DNA from: Microbacterium aoyamense
GTDB taxonomy: Bacteria > Actinomycetota > Actinomycetes > Actinomycetales > Microbacteriaceae
Reading direction: 5' to 3'
NCBI RefSeq assembly: GCF_023155855.1
Contig: NZ_JAKNUT010000001.1
Coordinates: 496,001-560,000, forward strand
Length of the DNA: 64,000 nucleotides
The position numbers and the translations under genes were made by a program. Of the stretch, positions 46,057-55,215 are shown one piece after another (the first letter of the stretch is position 1; the number at the start of each line of letters is the position of its first letter). Below the pieces are notes generated by a model. It saw only the letters and a program-made list of their open reading frames with translations. It did no database searches and was not told where the DNA came from.

Positions 46057-46791
46057 ATGAGCATCGGATGGCCGGACCTGCCGGGAGCTCTGCTCCTGGT
46101 CGTCGCGGGGCTCCTCATCGTGGCGGGGGTCATCGGACTCGTGGTCTGGGACGCACGCCGCCGCGGCGAGCCGCACGTCCTTCTGCGCGTGACGGCGGCG
46201 ATCGCCCGCATGTGGCTCGCGCTGACCGGGCTCACGCTCGTGATCGGAGCATGGCGGTGGTTCAGCGGCGGCGACACGTGGATCGCCCGCCTTCCGATCG
46301 CGATGGAGTGGCCGGCGCCGACCTGCACGGGCGAGACGGGGCCCTTCACCGAGCCGACGGTCGTGTGCGCATCGGTGAACAATGCCGATGCGTCGATCGC
46401 GGCACTCAGCTTCGGAACGAGGGCCACCCTCGCTCTCGGCGAGCTCCTCGGCCTCGTGGTCGTCGCGATGCCCGCCGTCGTGGTCGTCATCATCTGCGCG
46501 TATGCCGTCAGGGGTGCGCCGTTCGCGAAGCCTGCCGCTCGCTGGCTGTTCATCGCGGCACTCGTCATCCTCATCGCCGGTCTGGGCGCAGCGATCCTGA
46601 CGGACGTCGGGCAGTCGCTCGCCGCCATGGAGTCACTCCCCGCCTCGGGTGAGGGCCCGGTGACGGCGCAGCCGACCTATCGGATCGACGTCCCACCGTG
46701 GCCGATCGGCATCGCGTTCGCCCTCGGTGCGCTCGGCGTGATCTTCCGCCACGGATCCCGACTGCAGCGCGACACGGAAGGACTCGTCTGA
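46057..46791 (+). CDS. DUF2975-like membrane protein 1
   Basis: 244 residues with about four membrane helices, a Cys-containing extracytoplasmic loop (about 90-120, CTGETG and VVCASVN) and the C-terminal tail RHGSRLQRDTEGLV. That tail matches the end of DUF2975 proteins such as B. subtilis YoaS-like members, which are usually paired with a small YozG-type helix-turn-helix protein. GGAGG is six bases before the ATG; the frame open to 46009 is upstream leader. It ends in a TGATG overlap with a paralogue. Function is unknown. Confidence 0.65.
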   Translation: MSIGWPDLPGALLLVVAGLLIVAGVIGLVVWDARRRGEPHVLLRVTAAIARMWLALTGLTLVIGAWRWFSGGDTWIARLPIAMEWPAPTCTGETGPFTEPTVVCASVNNADASIAALSFGTRATLALGELLGLVVVAMPAVVVVIICAYAVRGAPFAKPAARWLFIAALVILIAGLGAAILTDVGQSLAAMESLPASGEGPVTAQPTYRIDVPPWPIGIAFALGALGVIFRHGSRLQRDTEGLV

Positions 46792-47417
46792 TGACCGTTC
46801 CCCACACACCTGCTCCCGTGACGCGCGGCATGGAGCGCGGCATCCTGATCCTCTTCATGGCGGCCGCCGCCGTCGTCGGCCTCGGCTTCCTGCTGCCATC
46901 GCTGCGTGGACTCGGCGCACTGATCGGCGGCGAGGCGACGCTGTCGATGCTCACCGACGCTGAACTGCCGCACTCCGGCACGACCGACGCCGGGGCGGCG
47001 ATCGCATCGGCGACCTACGAGTCAGCGTGGGTCACCGCGACCGGCCTCAGCGACGGCGCCCGCTGGATGATCGGGCTCGGCATCGGCTTCGGCGCACTCA
47101 CCGCCGCGGCGACCGTCGGCGCGATCGTCTTCTTCCTCTTCCTGCTCATGTGGAAGCGGCCGTTCCACCGATCGCTCATCGTCGCGACCCAGATCGCCGG
47201 CTGCGCTCTGCTGATCGGCAGCATGCTCTCCGGCGGACTCGGCGGGCTCGGTCGCATGATGGCCGCCGACGAGCTCAATCCGATCGCCGACGATGTGTTC
47301 GTCATCGGCTTCCAGTTCGACCCGACCGTCCTCCTCGCGGGCGTCGCGATCCTCGCGCTGTCCTACGTCTTCGCGTACGGCACGAAGCTGAAGCGCGACA
47401 CGGAAGGACTCGTCTGA
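46791..47417 (+). CDS. DUF2975-like membrane protein 2
   Basis: 208 residues with four membrane helices in the same spacing as its neighbours and the tail AYGTKLKRDTEGLV, nearly identical to the first protein's last residues. It has a Gly/Met-rich stretch (GSMLSGGLGGLGRMM) in the third helix-loop. Stop and start overlap on both sides (TGATG), so the set is one translational unit. It probably assembles with the other two. No catalytic residues are recognised. Confidence 0.65.
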   Translation: MTVPHTPAPVTRGMERGILILFMAAAAVVGLGFLLPSLRGLGALIGGEATLSMLTDAELPHSGTTDAGAAIASATYESAWVTATGLSDGARWMIGLGIGFGALTAAATVGAIVFFLFLLMWKRPFHRSLIVATQIAGCALLIGSMLSGGLGGLGRMMAADELNPIADDVFVIGFQFDPTVLLAGVAILALSYVFAYGTKLKRDTEGLV

Positions 47418-48007
47418 TGGATGCCGTGGCCCGCCGCGATCGCGGCAATGTCTGGTCAGCCCTCGCGGTCGGCATCATCCTCGCGCTCCTCGTCGTGAAC
47501 GACGCCGTGAACGGACTGCTCATGCTGTTCTCAGCGCCTGATGCGACGACTGTCGTCATCCCCTTCGGCCCACAGGACATCACGCTCGAGAACGGCGTCG
47601 ACGCCGTCGTCGCCTCGGCGCAGGTGACGGCATCCGGAGTCGATCCTGTCGCCATGGGATGCCTCGTCTTCAGCATCGTGTTCCCCGCGCTCGCGGCACT
47701 GGCGGGCATCGCGCTCGGGATCGCGTTCTGCATCCGGGTGCTCCGAGGACAGGTCTTCAGCAAGGAGAACACGCAGGCTCTGCTGCTGATCGCGCTCGCC
47801 CTGATCGTCACGCCGATCGTGACGGAGTGGTTCCACTGGATGGGAGTCCGCGGGGTCGTCCACGCGCTGGACGGACCGTTCGCCACCCCGTGGCGCATCT
47901 ACGACACGGGCATTCCGATCGCCGTCATCGGCGTGGCGCTGCTCGTGCTCGTCGCGGCCTTCCGCCGCGGGGAGCGCCTGCGACGCGACACAGAGGGGCT
48001 CGTGTGA
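47417..48007 (+). CDS. DUF2975-like membrane protein 3
   Basis: 196 residues, four membrane helices, tail RRGERLRRDTEGLV. Between helices 2 and 3 it has the segment RVLRGQVFSKENTQALLLI, which I recall as the most conserved part of DUF2975 (G..Fs..n...l), so this copy looks closest to the family consensus. Its stop overlaps the regulator's GTG start (GTGA), the ordinary DUF2975-YozG arrangement. The two upstream genes are the additional copies. Confidence 0.7.
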   Translation: MDAVARRDRGNVWSALAVGIILALLVVNDAVNGLLMLFSAPDATTVVIPFGPQDITLENGVDAVVASAQVTASGVDPVAMGCLVFSIVFPALAALAGIALGIAFCIRVLRGQVFSKENTQALLLIALALIVTPIVTEWFHWMGVRGVVHALDGPFATPWRIYDTGIPIAVIGVALLVLVAAFRRGERLRRDTEGLV

Positions 48008-48237
48008 CCCCCGCCGACGACGAAGACGGGCCGAGCGGAGTCCATTGCCGGCTCGACGAACTGCTCGTCGCGCGCGGGATGACACTCACGCGCCTGTCGG
48101 AGCTCGTCGGCGTCTCGGTCGTGAACCTGTCGATCCTCAAGAACGACCGCGCACGCGCCATCCGCTACTCGACGCTCTCGGCCATCTGCCGGGCGCTGGA
48201 CTGCGAGATCGGCGACCTGCTCGTCCGCGCCGACTGA
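48004..48237 (+). CDS. YozG-type Xre/Cro helix-turn-helix regulator
   Basis: 77 residues, one helix-turn-helix domain (LDELLVARGMTLTRLSELVGVSVVNLSILKN) followed by the characteristic RARAIRYSTLSAICRALDCEIGDLL of YozG-like regulators. It is coupled to the DUF2975-like gene by a GTGA overlap. It is the probable repressor of its own operon through the palindrome at 46014-46048. Its stop is directly adjacent to the stop of the convergent lipoprotein gene. Confidence 0.88.
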   Translation: MTPADDEDGPSGVHCRLDELLVARGMTLTRLSELVGVSVVNLSILKNDRARAIRYSTLSAICRALDCEIGDLLVRAD

Positions 48238-48996
48238 TCAGCCGAGCGGCACCGTCGGGTCGTTCACCCCCAGGATCGGGATCACCACGTCGTCGGCCAT
48301 CGTGCTCGTGAGGGTGAGCTCGACATCCGGCACACCGCTCAGGCCGTCCGCGTAGGCGAGCACGGCGTTGGGCGCCATGTCGGCGGTGCAGGCCTTGTCG
48401 GCGGGGATGCCGGAGAGAGATGCCGTCACTGCCGCGTCGGCGGTGACCTCGGTGCTCGTGATGTACTCGGGGCAGGTGGACGAGCCCCACAGCAGCACGA
48501 CGAACGTGCCGTTGACGTTCGTCCACCCGGCGCTCGGGGTCATGTCCGAGGGGCCGTCGACGGTGAGGCCCTCGACACCCGCGAGATCGACGCTCCCGTC
48601 GTAACCCGCGCCGGTGACCGCGATCGCGAGATCCTTCGACGGGTCGACGCCGTCGGGCAGCTGCACGGGAGTCACCCGCGGCACGTAGTCCATCGTGCAG
48701 GGCGTGTCGTCCGACGGTTCCTCGAGCGTGACCGCCAGCACCCCGTCCTTCTCGAGCGTGACGTCGCCCGCCGTCGGCACGCACGTCGACGATCCTTCGG
48801 TGACGATCCCGATCATGCGTCCGCCGTCGATCCAGGCGGCTTCGACCATGATCTGCTCGGTGTTCTCGCCGTCGTCGATCTCATCGGGGTTCGACCCCGC
48901 GTCTACGAGACTGCCGGTGGCGCACCCGGTCAACGAGGCGGCGACGAGCGCCGTGAAGCCGAGTGTTGCGAGAGCGCGAAGGGCGCGGGATGCCAT
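48238..48996 (-). CDS. Secreted lipoprotein with two internal repeats, copy 2
   Basis: 252 residues with a lipoprotein signal (lipobox SLTGC, Cys at about 25). The mature part has two similar halves, each with a W..G or GW.N start, SSTCVP or SSTCPE and then a second Cys (DTPCTMDYVPR, DKACTADMAPN). The halves probably arose by duplication and contain one disulphide each. It is paralogous to the gene 26 bases upstream. The frame is open to 49254 but that is shadow. No known domain; it is exported and membrane-anchored. Confidence 0.75.
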   Translation of the reverse strand: MASRALRALATLGFTALVAASLTGCATGSLVDAGSNPDEIDDGENTEQIMVEAAWIDGGRMIGIVTEGSSTCVPTAGDVTLEKDGVLAVTLEEPSDDTPCTMDYVPRVTPVQLPDGVDPSKDLAIAVTGAGYDGSVDLAGVEGLTVDGPSDMTPSAGWTNVNGTFVVLLWGSSTCPEYITSTEVTADAAVTASLSGIPADKACTADMAPNAVLAYADGLSGVPDVELTLTSTMADDVVIPILGVNDPTVPLG

Positions 48997-49022
48997 AGCG
49001 TGGCCTTTCGGTCGGAGCGGAC

Positions 49023-49736
49023 TCAGTTGGAGCCGACGATGGGGACGCGGGCGCCTGCGAACTCGCCACCCGTGAGGATCGCGAAGACACCCTCGTCGTC
49101 CTCGGGACCGTCGACGAAGACCACCTGCCCGCGTGGGGCCATGTCCATCGTGCAGACCTGGTCGGCGGGCGGAGTCTGGAACGTGAGGGTCACTTCGGCG
49201 GCGCCCGTGGCCTCGGCGTTCTCGAGCACGGGCACGCAGGTCGACGACCCCCACGTCAGCAGCAGGAACTCGCCGTCACTGCCGGCCCAACCCGCGCTCG
49301 GCAGGTAATCCGTCTCTCCCCCGGCGACGAGCCCCTCCACGCCGTCGAGGTCGGTCTCGCCGTAGTAGCCCTCACCGGTGACCCAGATGTCGAGGTCCTG
49401 CGTCGGGTCGACGCCCTCGGGCACCGCGACGAGGGTGACCCGGGAAACCATGTCCCGCGTGCAGGGCGTGTCGGCCGCAGGCTCCTCGAGGGTGACCTCG
49501 AGAGACCCGTCGCTGAGCGTGACATCGCTCGCCGTGGGGATGCAGGTGCTGCTGCCCTGAGTGACCAGGCCGATCATCCGCCCGCCGTCGAGCCACGCCG
49601 CGTCGACCTCGATCTCGGAGCCCGAGTCCGACTCGATCGGGGTCGCACCGCCGGAACCGCCGGCCGGAGTCGCACAGCCCGAGAGGAGTGCGACGAGAGC
49701 GATCGCGCCGAGCGCGACCGGGACGGAACGATTCAT
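49023..49736 (-). CDS. Secreted lipoprotein with two internal repeats, copy 1
   Basis: 237 residues. Lipobox LLSGC (Cys at about 21), then a short Gly/Ser linker and two halves with the same pattern as its neighbour: GGRMIGLVTQGSSTCIPTAS..DTPCTRDMVSR and FLLLTWGSSTCVPVL..DQVCTMDMAPR. I chose Met7 (49736), preceded by AGGGGG, over the ATG at 49754. The two lipoprotein genes form one operon. Ligand and function are unknown. Confidence 0.75.
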   Translation of the reverse strand: MNRSVPVALGAIALVALLSGCATPAGGSGGATPIESDSGSEIEVDAAWLDGGRMIGLVTQGSSTCIPTASDVTLSDGSLEVTLEEPAADTPCTRDMVSRVTLVAVPEGVDPTQDLDIWVTGEGYYGETDLDGVEGLVAGGETDYLPSAGWAGSDGEFLLLTWGSSTCVPVLENAEATGAAEVTLTFQTPPADQVCTMDMAPRGQVVFVDGPEDDEGVFAILTGGEFAGARVPIVGSN

Positions 49737-49849
49737 GGGACCCCCTGAGTGCATGCCTGAACACCGCGACCCGCGGCATCCACATCCATATGGTGTCGCA
49801 CGGGGGCCTGATGTCTTAGGAAATCTCGGAAGTCGTCACGAAAACGCGA

Positions 49850-51316
49850 CTATTGCAGGGCCGAGGTGAGCCGAGCGAGGTTGTCGAGCACGGTCGAGCG
49901 CAGCGGTTGCTGCTCCCACTCGTCGAGTGTCAGTTCGCGACTCAGGTCGCGATAGTGCTGCTCGGCTCCGCGCATCTCGCGGATGAACTCCTCCCCCCGC
50001 ACGAGCATCGAGATCTCCATGTTGAGACCGAAGGAGCGCATGTCCATGTTGCTCGACCCGATGATCGCGACCTCGTCGTCGATCGTCATGGACTTCGAAT
50101 GCAGGATGAACGGCTTCTGGTACATCCAGATCTTCACACCTGCGCGCAGCAGTGCTTCGTAGTAGCTGCGCTGCGCGTGGTAGACGAGCGCCTGATCACC
50201 CTCTTCCGAGACGAAGAGCTCGACGTGCAGCCCGCGCTGGCAGGCGGTCGTGATGGCGAGCAGCAGCGCCTCGTCCGGCACGAAGTACGGACTCACGACG
50301 ATGATCTTGCGCTGCGCCGCGTACAGCAGACCCGCGAACAGCTTGAGGTTGTTCTGGAACTCGAACCCCGGCCCCGACGGGATGATCTGGCAGTCGAGGT
50401 CACCCGGGCCGGACGAGACGTCGAAGAGGTCGATCTCGTCGGTGAGGACCTCGTCGGTCTCGCTGTACCAGTCGGACAAGAACACGGCGTTGATGGATGC
50501 CACGATCGGCCCCTCGACGCGCACCATGAGGTCGACCCAGTGCAGTCCTCGCTTGATGTTCTTCTTGAGGTTGTAGGTCGAGTCGGTGACGTTCTGCGAA
50601 CCCATGAACGCGGCCGACCCGTCGACGACGAGCAGCTTGCGGTGGTTGCGCAGATCGGGTCGCTGGTACTTGCCCTTGAGCGGCTGCACGGGGAGCATGA
50701 GGTGCCACTGCGCACCCATGGCATCCAGGCGCTTGAGCGTCTTCTTGTAGAACGGCTTGCCGCGGTTGGCCCAGTGGTCCAGCAGCACGCGGACGGTCAC
50801 GCCGCGCGCCGCGACCTCTTCGAGCGCGCGGAAGAAGTTGTCGGTCGAGGCATCCGTCTGCAGGATGTAGAACTCGACGTGCACGTACCGCTCGGCCTTG
50901 CGGATCTCGTCGGCCATCGCATCGAGACTCTGCTGATAGTCCGAGATGAGGTGGGCCGCATTGTCACCGGCCAGCGGCATCGCGCCGAGATTGCGGTTGA
51001 GCGTCACGAGTGACGTGAACCACTCGGGCGCGTGAGGCCGCAGCGTCCCGAAGTCGAGATGCTCGCTGGTGTCATGGATGTAGGTGTTGATCTGCTGCTG
51101 CATCCGCCGGCGCTTGCGCGGCAGGCGCGGATTGCCGATCAGCAGGAACAGCAGGACGCCGATGAACGGGATGAAGTAGATCGCGAGCAGCCACGCCATC
51201 GCCGCCGTGGGCCGACGATTGCGCGGGACGATGATCACGGCCGCGATGCGGATCACCAGATCGGTGATGAAGACGAGGATGACCCACCATGTCCAGTCGA
51301 ACGTGATGCTGATCAC
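49850..51316 (-). CDS. cls: Cardiolipin synthase (phospholipase D superfamily)
   Basis: 488 residues. Two N-terminal membrane helices (about 8-28 and 38-60) followed by two PLD domains with HKD motifs HRKLLVVDGSAAFMGSQN and HSKSMTIDDEVAIIGSSN. It joins two phosphatidylglycerols to cardiolipin at the membrane. The start GTG at 51316 gives the normal family N-terminus; the longer frame to 51478 overlaps another gene. It is preceded 58 bases upstream by a small membrane protein on the same strand. Confidence 0.93.
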   Translation of the reverse strand: MISITFDWTWWVILVFITDLVIRIAAVIIVPRNRRPTAAMAWLLAIYFIPFIGVLLFLLIGNPRLPRKRRRMQQQINTYIHDTSEHLDFGTLRPHAPEWFTSLVTLNRNLGAMPLAGDNAAHLISDYQQSLDAMADEIRKAERYVHVEFYILQTDASTDNFFRALEEVAARGVTVRVLLDHWANRGKPFYKKTLKRLDAMGAQWHLMLPVQPLKGKYQRPDLRNHRKLLVVDGSAAFMGSQNVTDSTYNLKKNIKRGLHWVDLMVRVEGPIVASINAVFLSDWYSETDEVLTDEIDLFDVSSGPGDLDCQIIPSGPGFEFQNNLKLFAGLLYAAQRKIIVVSPYFVPDEALLLAITTACQRGLHVELFVSEEGDQALVYHAQRSYYEALLRAGVKIWMYQKPFILHSKSMTIDDEVAIIGSSNMDMRSFGLNMEISMLVRGEEFIREMRGAEQHYRDLSRELTLDEWEQQPLRSTVLDNLARLTSALQ

Positions 51317-51374
51317 TCGCCGCTGCCTTTCCCCCGCGCTGAAGACGTGAGCCCCAGCGTAGTGGGCGCGTGGA

Positions 51375-51596
51375 TCAGTGACCGGTTGCCGTGCTGGCTG
51401 CCTCGTCCTGCACCGGGATGGCGGGCGCCTGTGGAGGAAGCCCCAGCTTCGCGCGCTCCTCCGCTTCGATGCGGGCATACTGCCGGCGTTCGTTGCGGTC
51501 GGCGCGGATGACGCTGCGCAGCACCCAGAAGAACAGCGTGCTGATCACGACGGTGGGAAGCAGCGACCACAGCACTGCCGCCCAATAGCTGTCCAT
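51375..51596 (-). CDS. Small single-helix membrane protein
   Basis: 73 residues: MDSYWAAVLWSLLPTVV begins a membrane helix (about 6-30), followed by a charged, probably cytoplasmic stretch with R.ERRQYARIEAEERAKLGL and a Pro/Ala tail. Small proteins of this make-up, often next to cls or lysS-region genes in Microbacteriaceae, have no known function. The much longer frame to 52619 is a shadow of the DUF4192 gene. Confidence 0.65.
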   Translation of the reverse strand: MDSYWAAVLWSLLPTVVISTLFFWVLRSVIRADRNERRQYARIEAEERAKLGLPPQAPAIPVQDEAASTATGH

Positions 51597-51767
51597 GCCT
51601 TCAAGGATACGTCGGCCGCGGCATCCATTCCTCCCCACCCCTTCCCGCGCACCTGTTCTCCACAGCCGATGCGACGCCTCCTCCCCACCGGGCCTACTGC
51701 GACCTCGATTCCGGCGTGTCGCGATCACCGCCTCCACGAGGGATCGGTCGACGAGCAGGCTCTCGGC

Positions 51768-52895
51768 ATGAACACCATCGTCACGGCGGCGGACCCGGCC
51801 GACTTCCTTCGTCTCGTCCCCCGTCTCATCGGATTCCGTCCGGCACGGAGCGTCGTCGCGATCCCCTTCGCGGGCACGCGGAGCCTCGGCGCGGTGCGCT
51901 TCGATCTTCCCGACCACGACGTGGAGTCCTTTGCGGCCACGAGCCTCGGCATCCTGTGCAGGATCCCGGATGCCACGGCGGTCGCCTGGGTCGTGTACAC
52001 AGACGAGCCGTTCGCCGCCCACCTGGACGACGCTCTGCCGCATCGTGATCTCATGACGGCGATCGAGCGATGCGCGAATGCCTGCGGTATCAAGGTCCAC
52101 GACGCGCTGTGCGTCGCATCCGATGCGTGGGGCTCGTACCTCGACCCCGCGTGCCCTCCTTCGGGATGGCCGCTCTCGGATCTGGTCGATCCGCGCGGCG
52201 AGATCGACGACGGCCCGCAGTTCTCTCTGCCCGGCGCCGATCCCGCCGAGGTCTCGGCAGTCGCCGACGCTCTGAAGGCGTTGGATGCGGCGGTGCGCGT
52301 GCTGTGCGGTGACGGCCCGGGTTCGTCTTTCGGCCGTGCCGCGTCGTACGCCTCGCTCGAACGGGTCGATCCGAGCGCGCTCGCTGCGGCTACCGCGCTC
52401 GATGACCTTCCGACCTTCTTCGAAGACGCTCTCCTCGCGGAAGCCAGGTCGGCCGAGGTCTTCGACACCGCGCTCCTCGCCTGGTGCTTCGCGCGCCCGA
52501 TGCTCCGAGACGTCGCGCTGTCCCAGTGGTGCCTGGGGCTCGGTGCCGGCGACGAGTTGCTCGAAGCCGAGCTGCGGCATCGTGAGGGCGAGCACTATCC
52601 CGCCCGCCTCGCACGCCACATGTGGGGCGAGGGCGAGCGACCCGATCCCGCTCGACTGAATGCGGTTCTGTCGACGACGACGCGCGTCGCCGCGCTCACG
52701 ACAGGCACTTCCCGCGCCGGGGCCCTCGCTGTCGCCGCGTGGTCGTCGTGGGCGCTGGGACGGTCGTCACAGGCGGCCTTCTACGCGCGCCTCGCCCTCG
52801 AAGAGGTTCCGGAGTACGGCCTCGCCGAGATCGTGCTCGCCTTCACGTCAGCCGGACATCTGCCGGACTGGGCCTTCCGACGTGCTGCCGCGTGA
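51768..52895 (+). CDS. DUF4192-domain protein
   Basis: 375 residues of an actinobacterial cytoplasmic family. It starts DPADFLRLVPRLIGFRPARSVVAIPF, the recognisable DUF4192 opening (FLA.vP.LlGf.P..SlVvv), and shows GTSRAGALAVAAWSSWALGRSSQAAFYA near the end. No catalytic motif is known for the family. A 171-base gap separates it from the divergent small membrane protein. It ends five bases before the convergent lysS stop. Confidence 0.88.
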   Translation: MNTIVTAADPADFLRLVPRLIGFRPARSVVAIPFAGTRSLGAVRFDLPDHDVESFAATSLGILCRIPDATAVAWVVYTDEPFAAHLDDALPHRDLMTAIERCANACGIKVHDALCVASDAWGSYLDPACPPSGWPLSDLVDPRGEIDDGPQFSLPGADPAEVSAVADALKALDAAVRVLCGDGPGSSFGRAASYASLERVDPSALAAATALDDLPTFFEDALLAEARSAEVFDTALLAWCFARPMLRDVALSQWCLGLGAGDELLEAELRHREGEHYPARLARHMWGEGERPDPARLNAVLSTTTRVAALTTGTSRAGALAVAAWSSWALGRSSQAAFYARLALEEVPEYGLAEIVLAFTSAGHLPDWAFRRAAA

Positions 52896-52900
52896 GTGTC

Positions 52901-54415
52901 CTACTTGACAAGCGGGAAGAGGATCGTCTCGCGGATGCCGAGGCCCGTGATCGCCATCAACAGACGATCGATCCCCATGCCCATACCGCCCATGGGTGGC
53001 ATGCCGTGCTCCATCGCGCGCAGGAACTCCTCGTCGATGGTCATGGCCTCGACGTCACCGCGCGCCGCAAGCTTCGCCTGCTCGACGAATCGCTCGCGCT
53101 GGATGACGGGGTCGACGAGCTCGGAGTACCCGGTCGCGAGCTCGAAGCCGCGCACGTACAGATCCCACTTCTCGACGACGCCGGGGATGGACCGGTGCTC
53201 GCGCACGAGGGGGCTCGTGTCGACGGGGAAGTCCATGACGAAGGTCGGCTTGGTGAAGGATTCCAGGACGAAGTGCTCCCAGAGCTCCTCGACCCACTTG
53301 CCGTGGGTGGCGTGCGGCGGTGCGTCTACACCGGCCTTCGCGCCGAGTGCCGCGAGGTCGGCGACCGATGTCTCGGGCGTGATCGTCTGACCGGAGGCAT
53401 CCGAGAGCGAGCCGTACATCGACACGCGGTCCCACTCGCCACCCAGGTCGAACTGCGTCCCGTCCGCCCACGTGACCGTCGTCGAACCGGCGACAGCGAT
53501 CGCCGCGTTCTGGATGAGCTCCTGCGTCAGGTCGGCGATGCCGTTGTAGTCGGAGTACGTCTGGTAGGCCTCGAGCATCGCGAACTCGGGGCTGTGGGTC
53601 GAGTCAGCGCCCTCGTTGCGGAAGTCGCGGTTGATCTCGTACACCCGCTCGATGCCGCCCACGACGGCGCGCTTGAGGAAGAGCTCGGTCGCGATGCGCA
53701 GGTAGAGCTCGGTGTCGAAGGCGTTGGACTTCGTGACGAACGGCCGAGCGCTGGCGCCGCCGGGCTGCACCTGCAGAATGGGCGTCTCGACCTCGATGAA
53801 TCCGTGGCCGTCGAGAGTGTTGCGGATGCTCGTGTTGACCTTCGCACGAGCCCGGACCGTGTCGCGCGCCTGATCGCGCACGATGAGGTCGAGGAACCGC
53901 GAGCGCACCCGGCTCTCCTCGCTGAGGTCGGTGTACATGTTCGGCAGGGGCAGCAGCGCCTTCGAAGCGATCGTCCACTCCGACACCATGACCGAGAGCT
54001 CGCCGCGACGGCTCGAGATGACCTCGCCGGAGACGAAGACGTGGTCGCCGAGATCGACGAGCTCCTTCCACGACTGCAGCGACTCCTCGCCGACGGCGGC
54101 GAGCGAGACCATCGCCTGGATGCGGCTGCCGTCACCGGCCTGGAGCGTTGCGAAGCAGAGCTTGCCGGTGTTGCGGCTGAAGACGACGCGGCCGGCGACC
54201 GCAGCCGTGACGCCCGTCTCCGCTCCGGCCTCGAGGTCGCCGAAGCGTTCGCGCAGCGCCGGGATCGTGTCCGTGATCGGAAGAGACACGGGGTACGCGC
54301 CGCCCGCGGCATCCTTCCGCTCCGCGATGAGCCGCTCGCGCTTGGCGAGACGCACGGCCTTCTGCTCGAAGACGTCCTCTTCGGTGGGCTCGGGCGAATC
54401 GGGCTGGTCGGTCAT
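52901..54415 (-). CDS. lysS: Lysyl-tRNA synthetase, class II
   Basis: 504 residues. The N-terminal OB-fold anticodon domain (VAGRVVFSRNTGKLCFATLQ) and the class II catalytic core with motif 2 (YEINRDFRNEGADSTHSPEF) and motif 3 (GGMGMGIDRLLM) are complete. It attaches lysine to tRNA-Lys. The frame extends 107 codons upstream but that part is shadow; the ATG at 54415 starts MTDQPDSPEP. Upstream is an 89-base gap to a DUF2520-type gene. Confidence 0.96.
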   Translation of the reverse strand: MTDQPDSPEPTEEDVFEQKAVRLAKRERLIAERKDAAGGAYPVSLPITDTIPALRERFGDLEAGAETGVTAAVAGRVVFSRNTGKLCFATLQAGDGSRIQAMVSLAAVGEESLQSWKELVDLGDHVFVSGEVISSRRGELSVMVSEWTIASKALLPLPNMYTDLSEESRVRSRFLDLIVRDQARDTVRARAKVNTSIRNTLDGHGFIEVETPILQVQPGGASARPFVTKSNAFDTELYLRIATELFLKRAVVGGIERVYEINRDFRNEGADSTHSPEFAMLEAYQTYSDYNGIADLTQELIQNAAIAVAGSTTVTWADGTQFDLGGEWDRVSMYGSLSDASGQTITPETSVADLAALGAKAGVDAPPHATHGKWVEELWEHFVLESFTKPTFVMDFPVDTSPLVREHRSIPGVVEKWDLYVRGFELATGYSELVDPVIQRERFVEQAKLAARGDVEAMTIDEEFLRAMEHGMPPMGGMGMGIDRLLMAITGLGIRETILFPLVK

Positions 54416-54504
54416 GTCGGGGCTCCTCGCAAAGTCGCCGCCAAGTCTATCGGCGCGCGCCTGGACGGCCGCGGCGCAAGAGCCGCTCTCCTCGACCGCT
54501 GGGG

Positions 54505-55215
54505 TCAGGCAGTGCCGATGTCGAGGTCCCCCTCGATCGGGGTCACGGGATCGACCAGCGCGTCGTCGATCGTCGCGTGCACGAGAGCCGACAGATACGC
54601 GCCGGGGTTGTCGACGCCGACCCCCGCGAGCAGCTCTCTCGCTTGCGCGACGATCGAGCGCGAGAAGGTCGTCGCGGTCGCGATGGCCTCGGCGTATGCC
54701 GCCCGGTCCGCCTCCGCGACGACGACGGGCTCGCATCCCATCTCGACGGCGAGAGCCTGCGCGATCGGCAAGACGGGGGCCGGTGCCGTGACGGCCGCGA
54801 ACGCATTCGCGAGCCGGCGCAGATCGATCGATGTGCCGGTGAATGCGATCGCAGGATGGACGGCGAGTGGGATCGCCCCCTTGAGCGCGGCGGGAGACAG
54901 GATGCCGGTTCCCTCACCGGGGTCGGTGTGCAGCACGAGCTGCCCCACCTGCCACGCGCCGACCTCGGCGAGGCCCGAGACGAGCGGGCCGAGCTGGTCG
55001 TGCGGCACGGCGATGACCACGAGTTCGCTCCGGCGGACGACCTCGAGCGGGTCGAGCAGCGGAACGCCCGGGAGCATCCCCTCGACGCGCTCGTCGTCCG
55101 ACCCGTGGGTGATGCCGACGATCGCGTGGCCGGCGCCGGCGAGCGCGAGCGCGACGACCGGGCCGACGCGTCCCGCGCCGATCACTCCGACGCCGAGCCG
55201 ACCGTCACGCGTCAC
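54505..55215 (-). CDS. DUF2520 / Rossmann-like oxidoreductase-related protein
   Basis: About 236 residues. The N-terminal Rossmann domain has GVIGAGRVGPVVALAL, and the C-terminal helical DUF2520 part includes LAVHPAIAFTG. It resembles NADP-dependent ketopantoate/pyrroline-type reductases without a known substrate. In many actinobacteria such a gene precedes panC and panD, but here lysS follows directly. GTG at 55215 is the likely start and overlaps the PH-domain gene by 11 bases; 55248 is possible. Confidence 0.78.
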   Translation of the reverse strand: MTRDGRLGVGVIGAGRVGPVVALALAGAGHAIVGITHGSDDERVEGMLPGVPLLDPLEVVRRSELVVIAVPHDQLGPLVSGLAEVGAWQVGQLVLHTDPGEGTGILSPAALKGAIPLAVHPAIAFTGTSIDLRRLANAFAAVTAPAPVLPIAQALAVEMGCEPVVVAEADRAAYAEAIATATTFSRSIVAQARELLAGVGVDNPGAYLSALVHATIDDALVDPVTPIEGDLDIGTA

